A stretch of 64,000 nucleotides of DNA. Origin: JAPWJZ01 sp041287865. GTDB lineage: Bacteria; Pseudomonadota; Alphaproteobacteria; Micavibrionales; UBA2020. Made by a program: the position numbers and the translations under genes. The DNA is taken from assembly GCA_041287865.1 (NCBI GenBank), contig JBGGMV010000059.1:1-64000 (forward strand), given 5' to 3'. Positions 25,334 to 33,753 of this stretch are shown piece after piece. Under the pieces are notes generated by a model that was not told the origin of the DNA, searched no databases, and worked only from the letters and a program-made list of their open reading frames with translations. Every line of letters starts with the position of its first letter. The first letter of the stretch is position 1.

Positions 25334-26035
25334 TTATCCCCTAAACCCAAGCCCCACAACATACATTTCCGCTGAATCCGAGCGGCTGGCCGGTGGTTTA
25401 ATATGCTTCACTTTGGTGAAGTCTTTCTTAAGCTGGTTAAGTAAAACCTGCGAGGAGCCGCCCTGGAAAACCTTGCACAGGAAAGTGCCGCCGGGCAGCA
25501 GGATTTCTTTCGCGAAGGCATAGGCGGCCTCGGCCAGATCCATGATGCGTAAGTGATCGGTTTCGCGGTGGCCCATGGTGGGCGGCGCCATGTCGCTGAG
25601 CACCACATGGGCGGAGCCGCCGATGGCTTCCTTCAGTTTGTCGGGCGCATCGTTATCCATAAAATCCATCTTGATGAAGATGGCTTCCTTCACCGGCTTC
25701 ATGTCGAGGTAATCGATGGCGACAACCTTGCCGCCCGAAGCGCCGGGTTCGACGATTTCGCAGGCGATCTGCGTCCAGCCGCCGGGGGCCGCGCCAAGGT
25801 CGATGACCTTCATGCCGCGCTTGAAAATTTTCAGGTCGTCGTTGATCTGCTGGATTTTAAAGGCCGCGCGGCTGTGCAGACCCTGCGCCTTTGCTTCCAG
25901 CACATAGGGGTCATTCAGCTGCCGCTCCAGCCAGCGCGCGGATGAAATACTGCGCTTGGCCCGCGTTTTCACGTGGACTTTTTTCTGGATGCGTTTCGGG
26001 TTGCGCGGATTCTTGGGGGGTGGTTTGCCTGTCAT
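25334..26035 (-). CDS. rlmE: 23S rRNA 2'-O-ribose methyltransferase RlmE (FtsJ/RrmJ)
   Basis: 233 residues. RlmE methylates U2552 in the A-loop of 23S rRNA during 50S assembly. The K-D-K-E tetrad is represented by Lys60 (SRAAFKIQQI), Asp148 (VLSDMAPPTMG), Lys188 (FLCKVFQGG) and a C-terminal Glu, and the SAM motif is VIDLGAAPGGW (77-87). A basic N-terminal tail of about 25 residues (PRNPKRIQKKVHVKTRAKR) is longer than in E. coli. It is the first gene of the leftward group that continues into the IMPDH-like gene; the divergent small-protein pair starts about 110 nt away. Confidence 0.95.
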   Translation of the reverse strand: MTGKPPPKNPRNPKRIQKKVHVKTRAKRSISSARWLERQLNDPYVLEAKAQGLHSRAAFKIQQINDDLKIFKRGMKVIDLGAAPGGWTQIACEIVEPGASGGKVVAIDYLDMKPVKEAIFIKMDFMDNDAPDKLKEAIGGSAHVVLSDMAPPTMGHRETDHLRIMDLAEAAYAFAKEILLPGGTFLCKVFQGGSSQVLLNQLKKDFTKVKHIKPPASRSDSAEMYVVGLGFRG

Positions 26036-26146
26036 AAGCCGATTATAGGGGCAATAAGGGATTGAGAAAACTTGATTTTTCGAGCATTTGACTTATCCAT
26101 AAACGCTATTATAATCCTGAGAATTCATTCGTTTAGGAGATTCACC

Positions 26147-26530
26147 GTGGCAACATGGAATCCCGATATGGAGCCTCACCTGCGCAAGCTGGGAGACTAC
26201 CTTGAAACTCAAATCAAAGATCTGCTGGACCCGAAAACCAGCGTGACGGGTACGTCGATGCGTATTGTCTTCCGCACGATGGCCTCCGGCATGCGCGCGA
26301 TCGACCACGCCTGCGACAAGGCGGGGATGGATTTCAGCGGCGACTGGCTGGGCGATCTTAAAACGCTCTGCGACCTCGCCGAGAAAAACGGCAGCAGCGC
26401 GGCGGAAAAAATCCGCAAGGCCCTTCCCGTGGCGGAAGAGCTGACCGACCTGTTCAAGAAAGAACACGCAACCGGCATCCGCGAAAAAATCCGTGTGGCG
26501 AAGAAAAACAAAACCATCAAATTCGACTAA
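26147..26530 (+). CDS. Small helical protein, member 1 of a tandem paralogue pair
   Basis: 127 residues from a GTG start preceded by AGGAG at ideal spacing; an upstream TTG reading adds 25 residues without ribosome site. The sequence (MATWNPDMEPHLRKLGDYLE... with DLLDPKTSVTGTSMR in the middle and a Lys-rich tail ending KNKTIKFD) aligns end to end with the next gene: WxPxxExxxRxLGDxxxxQxxDxLDPK, then LxxLCxxxGSxAAxKIxK, then ending IK(F/Y)D. It is amphipathic, helical and without signal peptide or known domain. The pair is probably cotranscribed (27-nt gap). Function unknown. Confidence 0.65.
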   Translation: MATWNPDMEPHLRKLGDYLETQIKDLLDPKTSVTGTSMRIVFRTMASGMRAIDHACDKAGMDFSGDWLGDLKTLCDLAEKNGSSAAEKIRKALPVAEELTDLFKKEHATGIREKIRVAKKNKTIKFD

Positions 26531-26557
26531 CCCCAACCGCGAAAGGCGCTCCGACCG

Positions 26558-26953
26558 ATGGCCGACTGGACACCCGAAAACGAGAAGCTGATCCGCGAGC
26601 TGGGCGATTTCATGGATAAACAGATGCGCGACGTGCTGGACCCGAAAGCCTCCACGCTCGGCACGTCTTCGCGCGTGGCCTTCAATTTCGCCTCGCACGG
26701 CATGGGCCTGTTCAAGCGCGCGGAAGCGCAGCTGGGCATGGACCGCAAAGACCCGCATGGCGCCCTGCAGAAGCTGGTCGACCTTTGTGAAGCGAACGGC
26801 AGCGACGCCGCCGCGAAAATCAAGAAAGTCATGCCGATTGCAAAACAGCTGGCCGACGAATTCGGCTTCGGCCCCGACAGCCACGAAATGGGCAAGCTGG
26901 AACAGCTTCGCGTGCTCAAGAAGATCAAGAACAAGGGTATCAAGTACGACTGA
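26558..26953 (+). CDS. Small helical protein, member 2 of a tandem paralogue pair
   Basis: 131 residues, paralogous to the preceding protein. Shared blocks are LGDFMDKQMRDVLDPKAST near residues 15-33, LVDLCEANGSDAAAKIKKV near 71-89, and the terminal KNKGIKYD. Between the blocks the two differ widely, so the duplication is old. GAAAGG lies upstream of the ATG. No catalytic or membrane motif was recognised. A perfect CtrA-type box begins 19 nt after its stop and belongs to the next gene. Confidence 0.65.
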   Translation: MADWTPENEKLIRELGDFMDKQMRDVLDPKASTLGTSSRVAFNFASHGMGLFKRAEAQLGMDRKDPHGALQKLVDLCEANGSDAAAKIKKVMPIAKQLADEFGFGPDSHEMGKLEQLRVLKKIKNKGIKYD

Positions 26954-26971
26954 CACCCCCCATATCTTGGG

Positions 26972-26987
26972 TTAACAATCTTTTAAC
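26972..26987 (+). promoter_or_regulatory. CtrA-type operator (TTAA-N7-TTAAC)
   Basis: TTAA-CAATCTT-TTAAC is a perfect match to the alphaproteobacterial CtrA full site. It lies about 55 nt before the chosen start of the 87-aa gene. Confidence 0.55.
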
Positions 26988-27042
26988 AATTCGCGCCTAG
27001 ACTGCCCTCATGTCCGGTTCCGGATGTGGGAGTTTCATATAT

Positions 27043-27306
27043 ATGGATGACAGGCAGCGACACCTGATGTTGAATTTGCTCCGCTCGTGGGCGGAAGCAA
27101 CCGACCCCGAAGCGCCCGTGGTTTTCGGCGGTCGCCCCTGCACGGCGAACGATTACGTGGCCGCAGTTGAAAAGAATACGCCGCTTGGCGTCGCCTACTG
27201 CGCCTTTATGGAGGCCGCAGCGAAACAGGCCCGCCGCCCGCTCGATGAATTTTTAAAAGACACCATTCGCCCGCATACGCGGCAGTCGCGGCCCAAGGCC
27301 GGCTGA
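27043..27306 (+). CDS. Small soluble hypothetical protein (87 aa)
   Basis: 87 residues beginning MDDRQRHLMLNLLRSWAEAT, with PVVFGGRPCTANDYVAAVEK in the middle and a basic tail. It is mostly helical and has no transmembrane or catalytic motif. GGGAG sits 12 nt before the chosen ATG; an ATG 33 nt upstream (MSGSGCGSFIY) lacks a ribosome site. A perfect CtrA-type box lies upstream, so cell-cycle or motility-linked expression is possible. It converges on the following membrane protein gene, with 2 nt between stops. Confidence 0.55.
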   Translation: MDDRQRHLMLNLLRSWAEATDPEAPVVFGGRPCTANDYVAAVEKNTPLGVAYCAFMEAAAKQARRPLDEFLKDTIRPHTRQSRPKAG

Positions 27307-27308
27307 GG

Positions 27309-27779
27309 TTAGTGGAACAACCTGCCCCTGCCGAACAGCCAGTAATTGGCGCTCTGGCGGTCGCCGCCGTACCTGATGTAAACGGCAAAGGCGATGATGA
27401 TGCAGATGATCAGCAGGAACAGGATAAATTCCTTCGACACCACGAAATGCCGGAGGAACAGCGCAAGGCTGACAAGTTTTGCCCTCGGCCCCGCCGCGCG
27501 CCCTGTGCTGCGCTTGGTCTGGTGGATTAGTTTTTTGGCGCGGTAATAGATTTCATCTTCCTTGCGCAAGGCGTCATGCTTCGCGGGATCGTCGAGCACA
27601 ATGGCCAGCACCATGCGCCGCACGCCGGTGTCTTCCGACAGCGAGACCGATTGCAGCACGGCGTTCCAGAGCCCGCGGTCGATCTGTTTCTCGCCAAAGA
27701 AAACGGCGAGGTGGTTATATTCCAGCTCGCCGATCTTGCGGTCCTTGATGTAGACGGATTCTTCGTCCGCGCCGGTCAC
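27309..27779 (-). CDS. Hypothetical protein with one C-terminal transmembrane helix
   Basis: 156 residues from a GTG that overlaps the heparinase-like stop as GTGA; another GTG 24 nt upstream (GIAPRKTV) is equally possible and neither has a good ribosome site, so coupling is likely. Residues about 1-105 are soluble and charged (DRKIGELEYNHLAVFFGEKQ), and a strong hydrophobic helix follows (FILFLLIICIIIAFAVYI) before a short basic tail (SANYWLFGRGRLFH). The topology suggests a tail-anchored inner-membrane protein. Family unknown. Its position after the heparinase-like gene suggests a shared envelope function. Confidence 0.6.
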   Translation of the reverse strand: MTGADEESVYIKDRKIGELEYNHLAVFFGEKQIDRGLWNAVLQSVSLSEDTGVRRMVLAIVLDDPAKHDALRKEDEIYYRAKKLIHQTKRSTGRAAGPRAKLVSLALFLRHFVVSKEFILFLLIICIIIAFAVYIRYGGDRQSANYWLFGRGRLFH

Positions 27780-29401
27780 AGTTTTTCGCGGCGCAATTCC
27801 CACGATACGGTGGAAGGCCCGCCCTGCGTGACGCCGGTCAGCGTCAGCTGAAGCGTGCGGCGCGGCGCTTCGCCTTCGTTGCCGTAGACGCTGTCCTCGA
27901 TGCCCAGTTGGGCTCCGAAAACCCTGAAGCGCCAGCCGGTGTTGCTCCGCGCGCGGAGCAAGACTTCGTCGCCCGCGCCGATGATGGAGGCCTGGATGCC
28001 CGGGTGCAGGTGGAAGCGCGCGGCGTAATGCACGCCCGACTTACCCGACAGGTGTTCCTCGCCCATCAGCACTTCGCCGTTTTCATACAGGCGCAGGCAG
28101 CGGCGGTGCGACAGGCCGTGGCGCGGCACATAACCCGTATGCGTCGCATCCAGCATGGCAAAATCGCCGTCTTCATGTTTCTTGAACTTCACTTCGGGAC
28201 GCGTGACCAGCAATCCGGAATCATCGATATGGCAGGAATTGCGGTGCTCGGCCGCGAAGGCCGTATGCGCGGCGGTGCAGCGCAGCAGCTCGCGCCACTT
28301 GCCCTTGACCTCCGACGTGCCGCAGTTGACGAAAACGCGGTCTTTGCCGAAGGAATATTCGAAACTGAGCAGCCCCGCATGCGCGCGGTCGGCATAGCGC
28401 GATTCCAGCGGCAGGCCGATGTCCATCACAAGGCTGGAGCGGCCCAGCGTGATTTTCTCGTAACCCGTATGCGGCAGCGACTTCATCGCCTTGCCGCGCG
28501 CGCCCGATGTCATCAGCGTCGCTTCGATAATGCCGGGTGATCCTTCCTGCCCGCCGTTGAAGTGGCAGAGCGCGCCGTCGCCATGGCGGAAGAATTTCAC
28601 CGCAGGAGCCAAACGATCAATGGCATGCTGCACAACGTCCGGCATCTCGACCTTGGCGGCCGAGAGCGCGGTGCGCAGGTCGACCAGTATCTTCAGGAAT
28701 TCAAACGCGGACTGCGGATTGCGCGAGATATGCCCGCCGTCGGGCAGCAATTGATCACGGATCTGCGCCGAAATACCCTTGAAGGCGAGGCCCAGACGCT
28801 CGCCTCCGTCCTCCAGCGCAAGGCCGGAATAAGCGAGGCCCTTGAGCGCGCGCATATAAGGAATGCCGTAAAGCCCGCCGGGCAAAGCCTTGGACAGATA
28901 CCGCGCCTGCTTGCAGAGGCTGGTGAAATATTCGCGGCGGAAATTATCGTCCGCCGCCGCGCAGAAGAAGTCATGGAATGAAATCCAGGCCGCGATACGC
29001 TGGCCGACAACGTCGGGGCGCCAGGCAATTTCGTGCGGCTTCTGGTATTTTTCCATCCAGTTGGCCGCCATTTCACGCGCCATGCGCCGCGCGCGGTCGC
29101 CACCGACAGAACGCAGGTCGCGCAGCCATTCGAAGCCATGCAGCTCCGCCACCCATTCGGGTTTCGCGCAGGCAGGCTCCCAAGATAAATCGTCTTTTGC
29201 GATTGTTTGTCCGGCAAAGCGGAACACGCCCGCGATAATATCGCGGCCACGCTGGGCGTCGCCCGCCCAAGGATCGGGCAGTATGACGCTGAGATGATCC
29301 GGCACGCGCTGCGGCAGTGAAAGCGCCGACAAAGGATTGCCGAAACCGATCCGCTGCAGGGGACGAATCCCCTTGAAACTGAGTCCCTCAGTTAGAAACA
29401 T
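27776..29401 (-). CDS. Heparinase II/III family protein
   Basis: 541 residues. The N-terminal half is the helical toroid typical of the family (HEIAWRPDVVGQRIAAWISF, LPGGLYGIPYMRALKGLAYS, LLPDGGHISRNPQSAFEFL), and the C-terminal half is the beta-sandwich, with HTAFAAEHRNSCHIDDSGLL and HRRCLRLYENGEVLMGEEHL. Family members are polysaccharide lyases, but many alphaproteobacterial chromosomal members lie beside rpe and rRNA methylase genes and have no tested substrate. No signal peptide is visible, which is unusual for a lyase acting on external glycans. GGGGATAAG precedes the ATG. The downstream membrane protein gene overlaps by 4 nt, and rpe lies 52 nt upstream. Confidence 0.85.
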   Translation of the reverse strand: MFLTEGLSFKGIRPLQRIGFGNPLSALSLPQRVPDHLSVILPDPWAGDAQRGRDIIAGVFRFAGQTIAKDDLSWEPACAKPEWVAELHGFEWLRDLRSVGGDRARRMAREMAANWMEKYQKPHEIAWRPDVVGQRIAAWISFHDFFCAAADDNFRREYFTSLCKQARYLSKALPGGLYGIPYMRALKGLAYSGLALEDGGERLGLAFKGISAQIRDQLLPDGGHISRNPQSAFEFLKILVDLRTALSAAKVEMPDVVQHAIDRLAPAVKFFRHGDGALCHFNGGQEGSPGIIEATLMTSGARGKAMKSLPHTGYEKITLGRSSLVMDIGLPLESRYADRAHAGLLSFEYSFGKDRVFVNCGTSEVKGKWRELLRCTAAHTAFAAEHRNSCHIDDSGLLVTRPEVKFKKHEDGDFAMLDATHTGYVPRHGLSHRRCLRLYENGEVLMGEEHLSGKSGVHYAARFHLHPGIQASIIGAGDEVLLRARSNTGWRFRVFGAQLGIEDSVYGNEGEAPRRTLQLTLTGVTQGGPSTVSWELRREKL

Positions 29402-29453
29402 CTTATCCCCATGTGGCCCGGACCCCTCCGGGACACACTCCCCTATTTATAGT

Positions 29454-30104
29454 TTATCCGCGCAGTCGACGTATCGCTTCGCGGTAGTCTTTTTCCTTGA
29501 ATACCGCCGTGCCCGCAACGAGGACGTCAGCCCCCGCCGCAACCACCTGCCGCGCGGTGTCGGCATTGATGCCGCCGTCAACTTCCAGATCGATGGGCCG
29601 GCCGCAGCGCGTAATGCGCTCGCGCACGGCTGCGATCTTGTCGAGCAGCGGAATGAATTTCTGTCCCCCGAAACCGGGGTTGACCGTCATGATGAGAATG
29701 AGGTCGATATCGTTGATAAGATGATCAAGCACATCGACCGAGGTGCCGGGATTGAGCGAAATCCCCGCCTTCTTGCCCAGCGATTTGATCAGCTGCACGG
29801 TGCGGTGCGGATGCGCGCCCGCTTCCGGATGGAAAGTGATGATATCGGCGCCCGCCTTGGCGAAGCCCTCGATAAAGGGATCGACCGGCGCAATCATGAG
29901 GTGAACGTCGAAGATTTTCGTGGTCGTTTTCCGTATTGATTCAAGCACCACGGGGCCAAAAGTCATGTTGGGAACGAAATGCCCATCCATAACATCAAGA
30001 TGGATATAATCCGCGCCGGCCTCATCAACCGCCTTGATTTCCTCGCCCAACTTCGAGAAATCTGCTGATAAAATTGAAGGTGCGATGCGAACCCGTTGAC
30101 TCAT
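29454..30104 (-). CDS. rpe: Ribulose-phosphate 3-epimerase
   Basis: 216 residues, the standard length. The enzyme interconverts ribulose 5-phosphate and xylulose 5-phosphate in the pentose phosphate and Calvin cycles. APSILSADFSKLGEE, YIHLDVMDGHFVPNMTFGP, VHLMI, MTVNPGFGGQKFI and LEVDGGIN cover the metal-binding and catalytic positions (two His, two Asp in HLDVMDG, VHLMI and VDGGI). It is a cytoplasmic (beta/alpha)8 barrel. It appears to head the leftward group with the heparinase-like gene. Confidence 0.97.
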   Translation of the reverse strand: MSQRVRIAPSILSADFSKLGEEIKAVDEAGADYIHLDVMDGHFVPNMTFGPVVLESIRKTTTKIFDVHLMIAPVDPFIEGFAKAGADIITFHPEAGAHPHRTVQLIKSLGKKAGISLNPGTSVDVLDHLINDIDLILIMTVNPGFGGQKFIPLLDKIAAVRERITRCGRPIDLEVDGGINADTARQVVAAGADVLVAGTAVFKEKDYREAIRRLRG

Positions 30105-30183
30105 AAACGATTTATACCAAACGAGATCGAATCGGGCAATTTAAAAATTAGATTCCGGTAAAGTTTTCTGATATGGAATTCCA

Positions 30184-30855
30184 ATGACGATGAAACGCGT
30201 GACAGAACCCGAGCTGATGGACGATGCCGAACAGGCCGCCGCCTACGACAAAGCCGACTTTTCGGCGGCGCACGGCAAGCGCGTCGAATTGTTTATCGAG
30301 CGTTTCCAGCGCCCCGATATGACAGGCACCGTGCTCGATCTCGGCTGTGGCTCGGGCGATATTCTGCAGCGCTTCGCAACCTCGCTGCCGCTCGCGAATT
30401 TCGTCGGTGTCGACGGATCGCAGCCGATGCTGGATCTTTCGCGCGCGCGGCTGGAGAAAGCGGGATTGATGGATCGCGTGAAACTGGTGCGCGCCTTCAT
30501 TCCGTCGAACGATATCCCGAAGCGCGATTACGCCGTCATCATGAGTCATTCATTATTGCACCACCTGCACCAGCCGGAAGTGCTGTGGAACACAATTAAA
30601 CAGGCTGCGGTAAAAAATACTTACGTGTTTGTGGCAGACCTGCGCCGCCCGCAGAGCGAAAAAGCGGCGAATGATATCGTCGAAAAACTGTCAGGCAGCG
30701 AGCCCGAAGTGCTGAAACGCGATTTCTACAATTCGCTCTGCGCGGCCTTCACCAAGGAAGAAATCGAAGAACAGCTAAAAGCAGCGGGATTGACGCTGAA
30801 AGTCGAGGAAGCGGGCGATATCCACATCCTCATTCACGGCAGAACAGGAGCCTGA
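30184..30855 (+). CDS. Class I SAM-dependent methyltransferase
   Basis: 223 residues. Motif I is GTVLDLGCGSGDIL (about 47-60), followed by FVGVDGSQPMLDLSRARL (motif II) and YAVIMSHSLLHHLHQP (motif IV region). This is a methyltransferase_11/25-type small-molecule enzyme; the substrate is unknown. It is cytoplasmic, with no membrane helix. A following gene starts after 2 nt, and then an acyltransferase gene overlaps, so the three form an operon. GGAA precedes the ATG. Confidence 0.82.
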   Translation: MTMKRVTEPELMDDAEQAAAYDKADFSAAHGKRVELFIERFQRPDMTGTVLDLGCGSGDILQRFATSLPLANFVGVDGSQPMLDLSRARLEKAGLMDRVKLVRAFIPSNDIPKRDYAVIMSHSLLHHLHQPEVLWNTIKQAAVKNTYVFVADLRRPQSEKAANDIVEKLSGSEPEVLKRDFYNSLCAAFTKEEIEEQLKAAGLTLKVEEAGDIHILIHGRTGA

Positions 30856-30857
30856 TA

Positions 30858-31289
30858 ATGGAACAAAAACAACTCGCCCCCGAAGTGCAGGACGAAATCA
30901 GCAAGACGCAGGACGTCATCCGCGGCTATGCGAACGTGATGCAGGAAATGGACGGTATTTCGTTCTATGACATCAGCGTGCTGCCGCACCCGAAAGAAAC
31001 CATCGCCAAGGCGCTGCTACTGGCCATCAAGCTGTCAGGCGACGAACACCAGCGCGAAAACCTGAAGGGCGCGCTCGGCATCCTCACGCGTTTCCGCGAG
31101 AATGTGGGCAAAAACCCCGTGCGCCCCAGCCCGCCCCTGCCCACCAATGACGAAACCACATCCGAAGACCTCGCCAAGCTTTTCGAAGCGCACAAGCCCG
31201 AAGCCGAGCGCTACGCGTTGTTGCAGGAACACGCCAAGGCCGAAGAAACGGCCTTTATCAGCATGGTGGATACGCTGTTGAAGATGTGA
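30858..31289 (+). CDS. Hypothetical helical protein (143 aa)
   Basis: 143 residues, predominantly alpha-helical and charged (EVQDEISKTQDVIRGYANVM, KETIAKALLLAIKLSGDEHQ, a Pro-rich turn RPSPPLPTN, then DLAKLFEAHKPEAERYALLQ). No signal peptide, transmembrane segment or known motif was recognised. It begins 2 nt after the methyltransferase stop, and its TGA overlaps the ATG of the acyltransferase gene, so it is the middle gene of a tight operon. Confidence 0.7.
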   Translation: MEQKQLAPEVQDEISKTQDVIRGYANVMQEMDGISFYDISVLPHPKETIAKALLLAIKLSGDEHQRENLKGALGILTRFRENVGKNPVRPSPPLPTNDETTSEDLAKLFEAHKPEAERYALLQEHAKAEETAFISMVDTLLKM

Positions 31290-32410
31290 TGACTTTGACC
31301 CGGACACCGAGCCGTTGGCACCTGCAATACGTTCCTGCACTGGACGGGGTGAGGGCTATTGCAGTCCTGCTTGTGATCCTGTCGCATGCGGGCGCACCGG
31401 GGGTTACAGGCAACGTTGGCGTCGATATGTTTTTCGTGCTCAGCGGCTTCCTGATCACGAGCCTGCTGCTGGAGGAAATGGATGCGAATGGCCGTATTAA
31501 CGTGCTGCATTTTTATGTGCGGCGCGCGCTGCGGCTTTATCCCGCACTTCTGCTGATGCTCTTTTTGTACGGCCTGTCCATGTACTTGCTGCGTCATCGG
31601 CTGCCCGCCGGGGGATTGCTCGAAGCCGCCAAAGACATCACGTTTGCGGCTCTTTACCTCACGGACTATGCGGTCGCCTTCGGTTTCCAGCCGAGAGGCT
31701 CCCTTATCGCCCATACCTGGTCACTGGCGGTGGAAGAGCATTTTTACCTTGTCTGGCCCTGGGCGCTCATTGCCTTGAACCGGGCCTGCAAGGGGCGATC
31801 GTTACTCATGGCGCTACTCGGCCTGTTCGTCGCGGCTACCGCGTGGAGGCTGCTTTGCCTTTACTTCCAGCCCTGGGAGAATGTCTATTTCCGTTTCGAT
31901 ACGCGCATGGCGGGACTTGTTCTGGGTTCACTGCTTGCCGCCTGCCGCGCAAGAAGCATCAAAATTACCGGCATCGATGTATGGCTAGCCCTGTCCGGCA
32001 TCGCCTGCGCCATCCTTGTCGTGGCCACGCCCTCGATGGCGATGACCACCGCGACAACGACGGTTACCGAGGTTTTCACCTTCTTCCTGATTTATAAAAT
32101 CACGGATGCGGAAACCTGGCGCCCGGTGCGGGCGCTCGGTCATCGAATTCCGGTTTTTTTTGGACGTCTCTCTTACGCGCTCTACCTGAGTCACTTTCCT
32201 ATTACGGCTTTGCTGATACGCTCCGATGTCCCTTGGTGGATATCCTTAGAGGTGACGATGGCGCTTTCGGTGGCGTTCGCCTGGTTCTCCTGGAATACCG
32301 TCGAGCGCGTGGGAAGGCTGAAAGCCAGAGACTTCCGGTCTACAGGCCCTCGCGGGCAAAGCGCCAGCGAAAGCGGCCGCAGTGAATACAAGAAAAACAA
32401 TCAGGCTTAA
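31289..32410 (+). CDS. Acyltransferase 3 family membrane protein
   Basis: 373 residues with about ten hydrophobic helices. YVPALDGVRAIAVLLVILSHAG near the N-terminus contains the conserved His of the acyltransferase_3 fold, followed by GVDMFFVLSGFLITSLLLEE and FYVRRALRLYPALLLMLFLYG; AHTWSLAVEEHFYLVWPWALI is the second signature. Such proteins O-acetylate or succinylate surface sugars (OafA, NodX and similar). The acceptor is unknown; no glycan cluster is nearby. The ATG overlaps the preceding TGA by one base; a GTG immediately upstream is an alternative. Confidence 0.88.
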   Translation: MTLTRTPSRWHLQYVPALDGVRAIAVLLVILSHAGAPGVTGNVGVDMFFVLSGFLITSLLLEEMDANGRINVLHFYVRRALRLYPALLLMLFLYGLSMYLLRHRLPAGGLLEAAKDITFAALYLTDYAVAFGFQPRGSLIAHTWSLAVEEHFYLVWPWALIALNRACKGRSLLMALLGLFVAATAWRLLCLYFQPWENVYFRFDTRMAGLVLGSLLAACRARSIKITGIDVWLALSGIACAILVVATPSMAMTTATTTVTEVFTFFLIYKITDAETWRPVRALGHRIPVFFGRLSYALYLSHFPITALLIRSDVPWWISLEVTMALSVAFAWFSWNTVERVGRLKARDFRSTGPRGQSASESGRSEYKKNNQA

Positions 32411-32427
32411 AACGCGCGCGCCATTTG

Positions 32428-33753
32428 TTAAATCTTCTCGAACCTGACCACATAGAACCCATCCATCCCGCCCACTTCGTTCCAGTGGTAGGGCAGGCAG
32501 CGCAGTTCGCCGCGGTCGGTGATCATGTCGGAAATGCCGGGCAGGTCTTGCGGGGTGATGGGCTTCATGCTGACAGGCAGGCCTTGCTGCAACAGCCAGA
32601 GCGCCTGATGTTCGCCCTCGGCTTTTTGCAGGGAGCAGGTACAGTAAACCATGACGCCGCCCGGTTTCAGCATATTGACGGCATTGACCATCAGGCGTTG
32701 CTGCAGCGCGGCCAGTTTATCCTGATCGCGCGGTTCTTTCAGCCAGAGCACATCGGGCTGGTGGCGGATAGTGCCTGTCGCGGTGCAGGGCGCGTCGATC
32801 AGCACGAAATCGACTTTTTCCTTCGGCTGCCAGACAGCACCGTCGGCGATCACGGTTTCAACTTCCAGTTTTAACCGCTCGATATTTTCGGCAAGGCGTT
32901 TCACGCGTTCGGCAGAGCGGTCGACAGCGGTGACCCTCGCACCCTGTGCCGCCAGCTGCGCGGTCTTGCCGCCGGGGGCGGCGCATAAATCGACAACCGT
33001 CTTGCCCTTTAAATCGCCGAACAGCATCGCGGGGATGGCGGCTGCCGCGTTTTGCACCCACCAGTCGCCCTCGGTAAAGCCCGGCAGGTCGGGAATAAAG
33101 CCGCCCTCCTGCTTGCGCAAGCTACCCGTTGCCAGCAACCGTGCGCCCAGTTTTTCGGCCCATTCTTCGGGGTTCGATTTCACCGAGAAATCAATCGCGC
33201 CTTCGCCAAGGTTCGCGGCGGCAATCGCCAGCGCGGTTTCGACGCCGTAATCCTGCATCCATTCGTTCCAAAGCCATTCGGGCGTATTGGCGCGGCCGGC
33301 ATCGCGCGCCTCCAGCGGCGCAAGCCCTTCGCGCGCGATGCGGCGCATGATGGCGTTGACCAGCGGTTTATGGTGGGCGATGCCCTCGGCCTCGGCCAGT
33401 TCCACCGTCGTATTCACGGCGGCATGGGCGGGCGTCTGCAAAAAAGTAATCTGCGCGATGCCAAGGCGAAAGATGTTGATCATCTGCGGCGGCTTCAATT
33501 CGGCAATCGGCTGCGTCAGCATGCCGGCCAGCGCCACATCCATCTCACGTGCGCGTTTCAGCACGACGGAGACAAGCAGGCGCACGAAAGCCTTGTCACG
33601 CCCCGGCAGGTCATCCAGCCCATGCGTGCGCGCAAAGGCTTCGTCCATGTTTTTACGCTGGAAGAAAATATCGTTGAGAATGTGATAGGCCGCGCGGCGG
33701 GCGTCGAGGCCGTCGGAAGATTGTTCAGCGCCCTGTTCCTGAGTTTCGGTCAC
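32428..33753 (-). CDS. rsmB: 16S rRNA (cytosine-967-C5)-methyltransferase RsmB
   Basis: 441 residues. An N-terminal NusB-like helical domain (DARRAAYHILNDIFFQRKNM to NAIMRRIAREGLAP, about 17-145) precedes the Rossmann methyltransferase domain with VVDLCAAPGGKTAQLA (motif I), FVLIDAPCTATGTIRHQPDV (motif IV Cys) and VMVYCTCSLQKAEGE (motif VI Cys). The NusB domain is the hallmark of RsmB. It begins with GTG that overlaps the chorismate mutase stop as GTGA. It is convergent with the acyltransferase gene, with a 17-nt gap. Confidence 0.93.
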   Translation of the reverse strand: MTETQEQGAEQSSDGLDARRAAYHILNDIFFQRKNMDEAFARTHGLDDLPGRDKAFVRLLVSVVLKRAREMDVALAGMLTQPIAELKPPQMINIFRLGIAQITFLQTPAHAAVNTTVELAEAEGIAHHKPLVNAIMRRIAREGLAPLEARDAGRANTPEWLWNEWMQDYGVETALAIAAANLGEGAIDFSVKSNPEEWAEKLGARLLATGSLRKQEGGFIPDLPGFTEGDWWVQNAAAAIPAMLFGDLKGKTVVDLCAAPGGKTAQLAAQGARVTAVDRSAERVKRLAENIERLKLEVETVIADGAVWQPKEKVDFVLIDAPCTATGTIRHQPDVLWLKEPRDQDKLAALQQRLMVNAVNMLKPGGVMVYCTCSLQKAEGEHQALWLLQQGLPVSMKPITPQDLPGISDMITDRGELRCLPYHWNEVGGMDGFYVVRFEKI

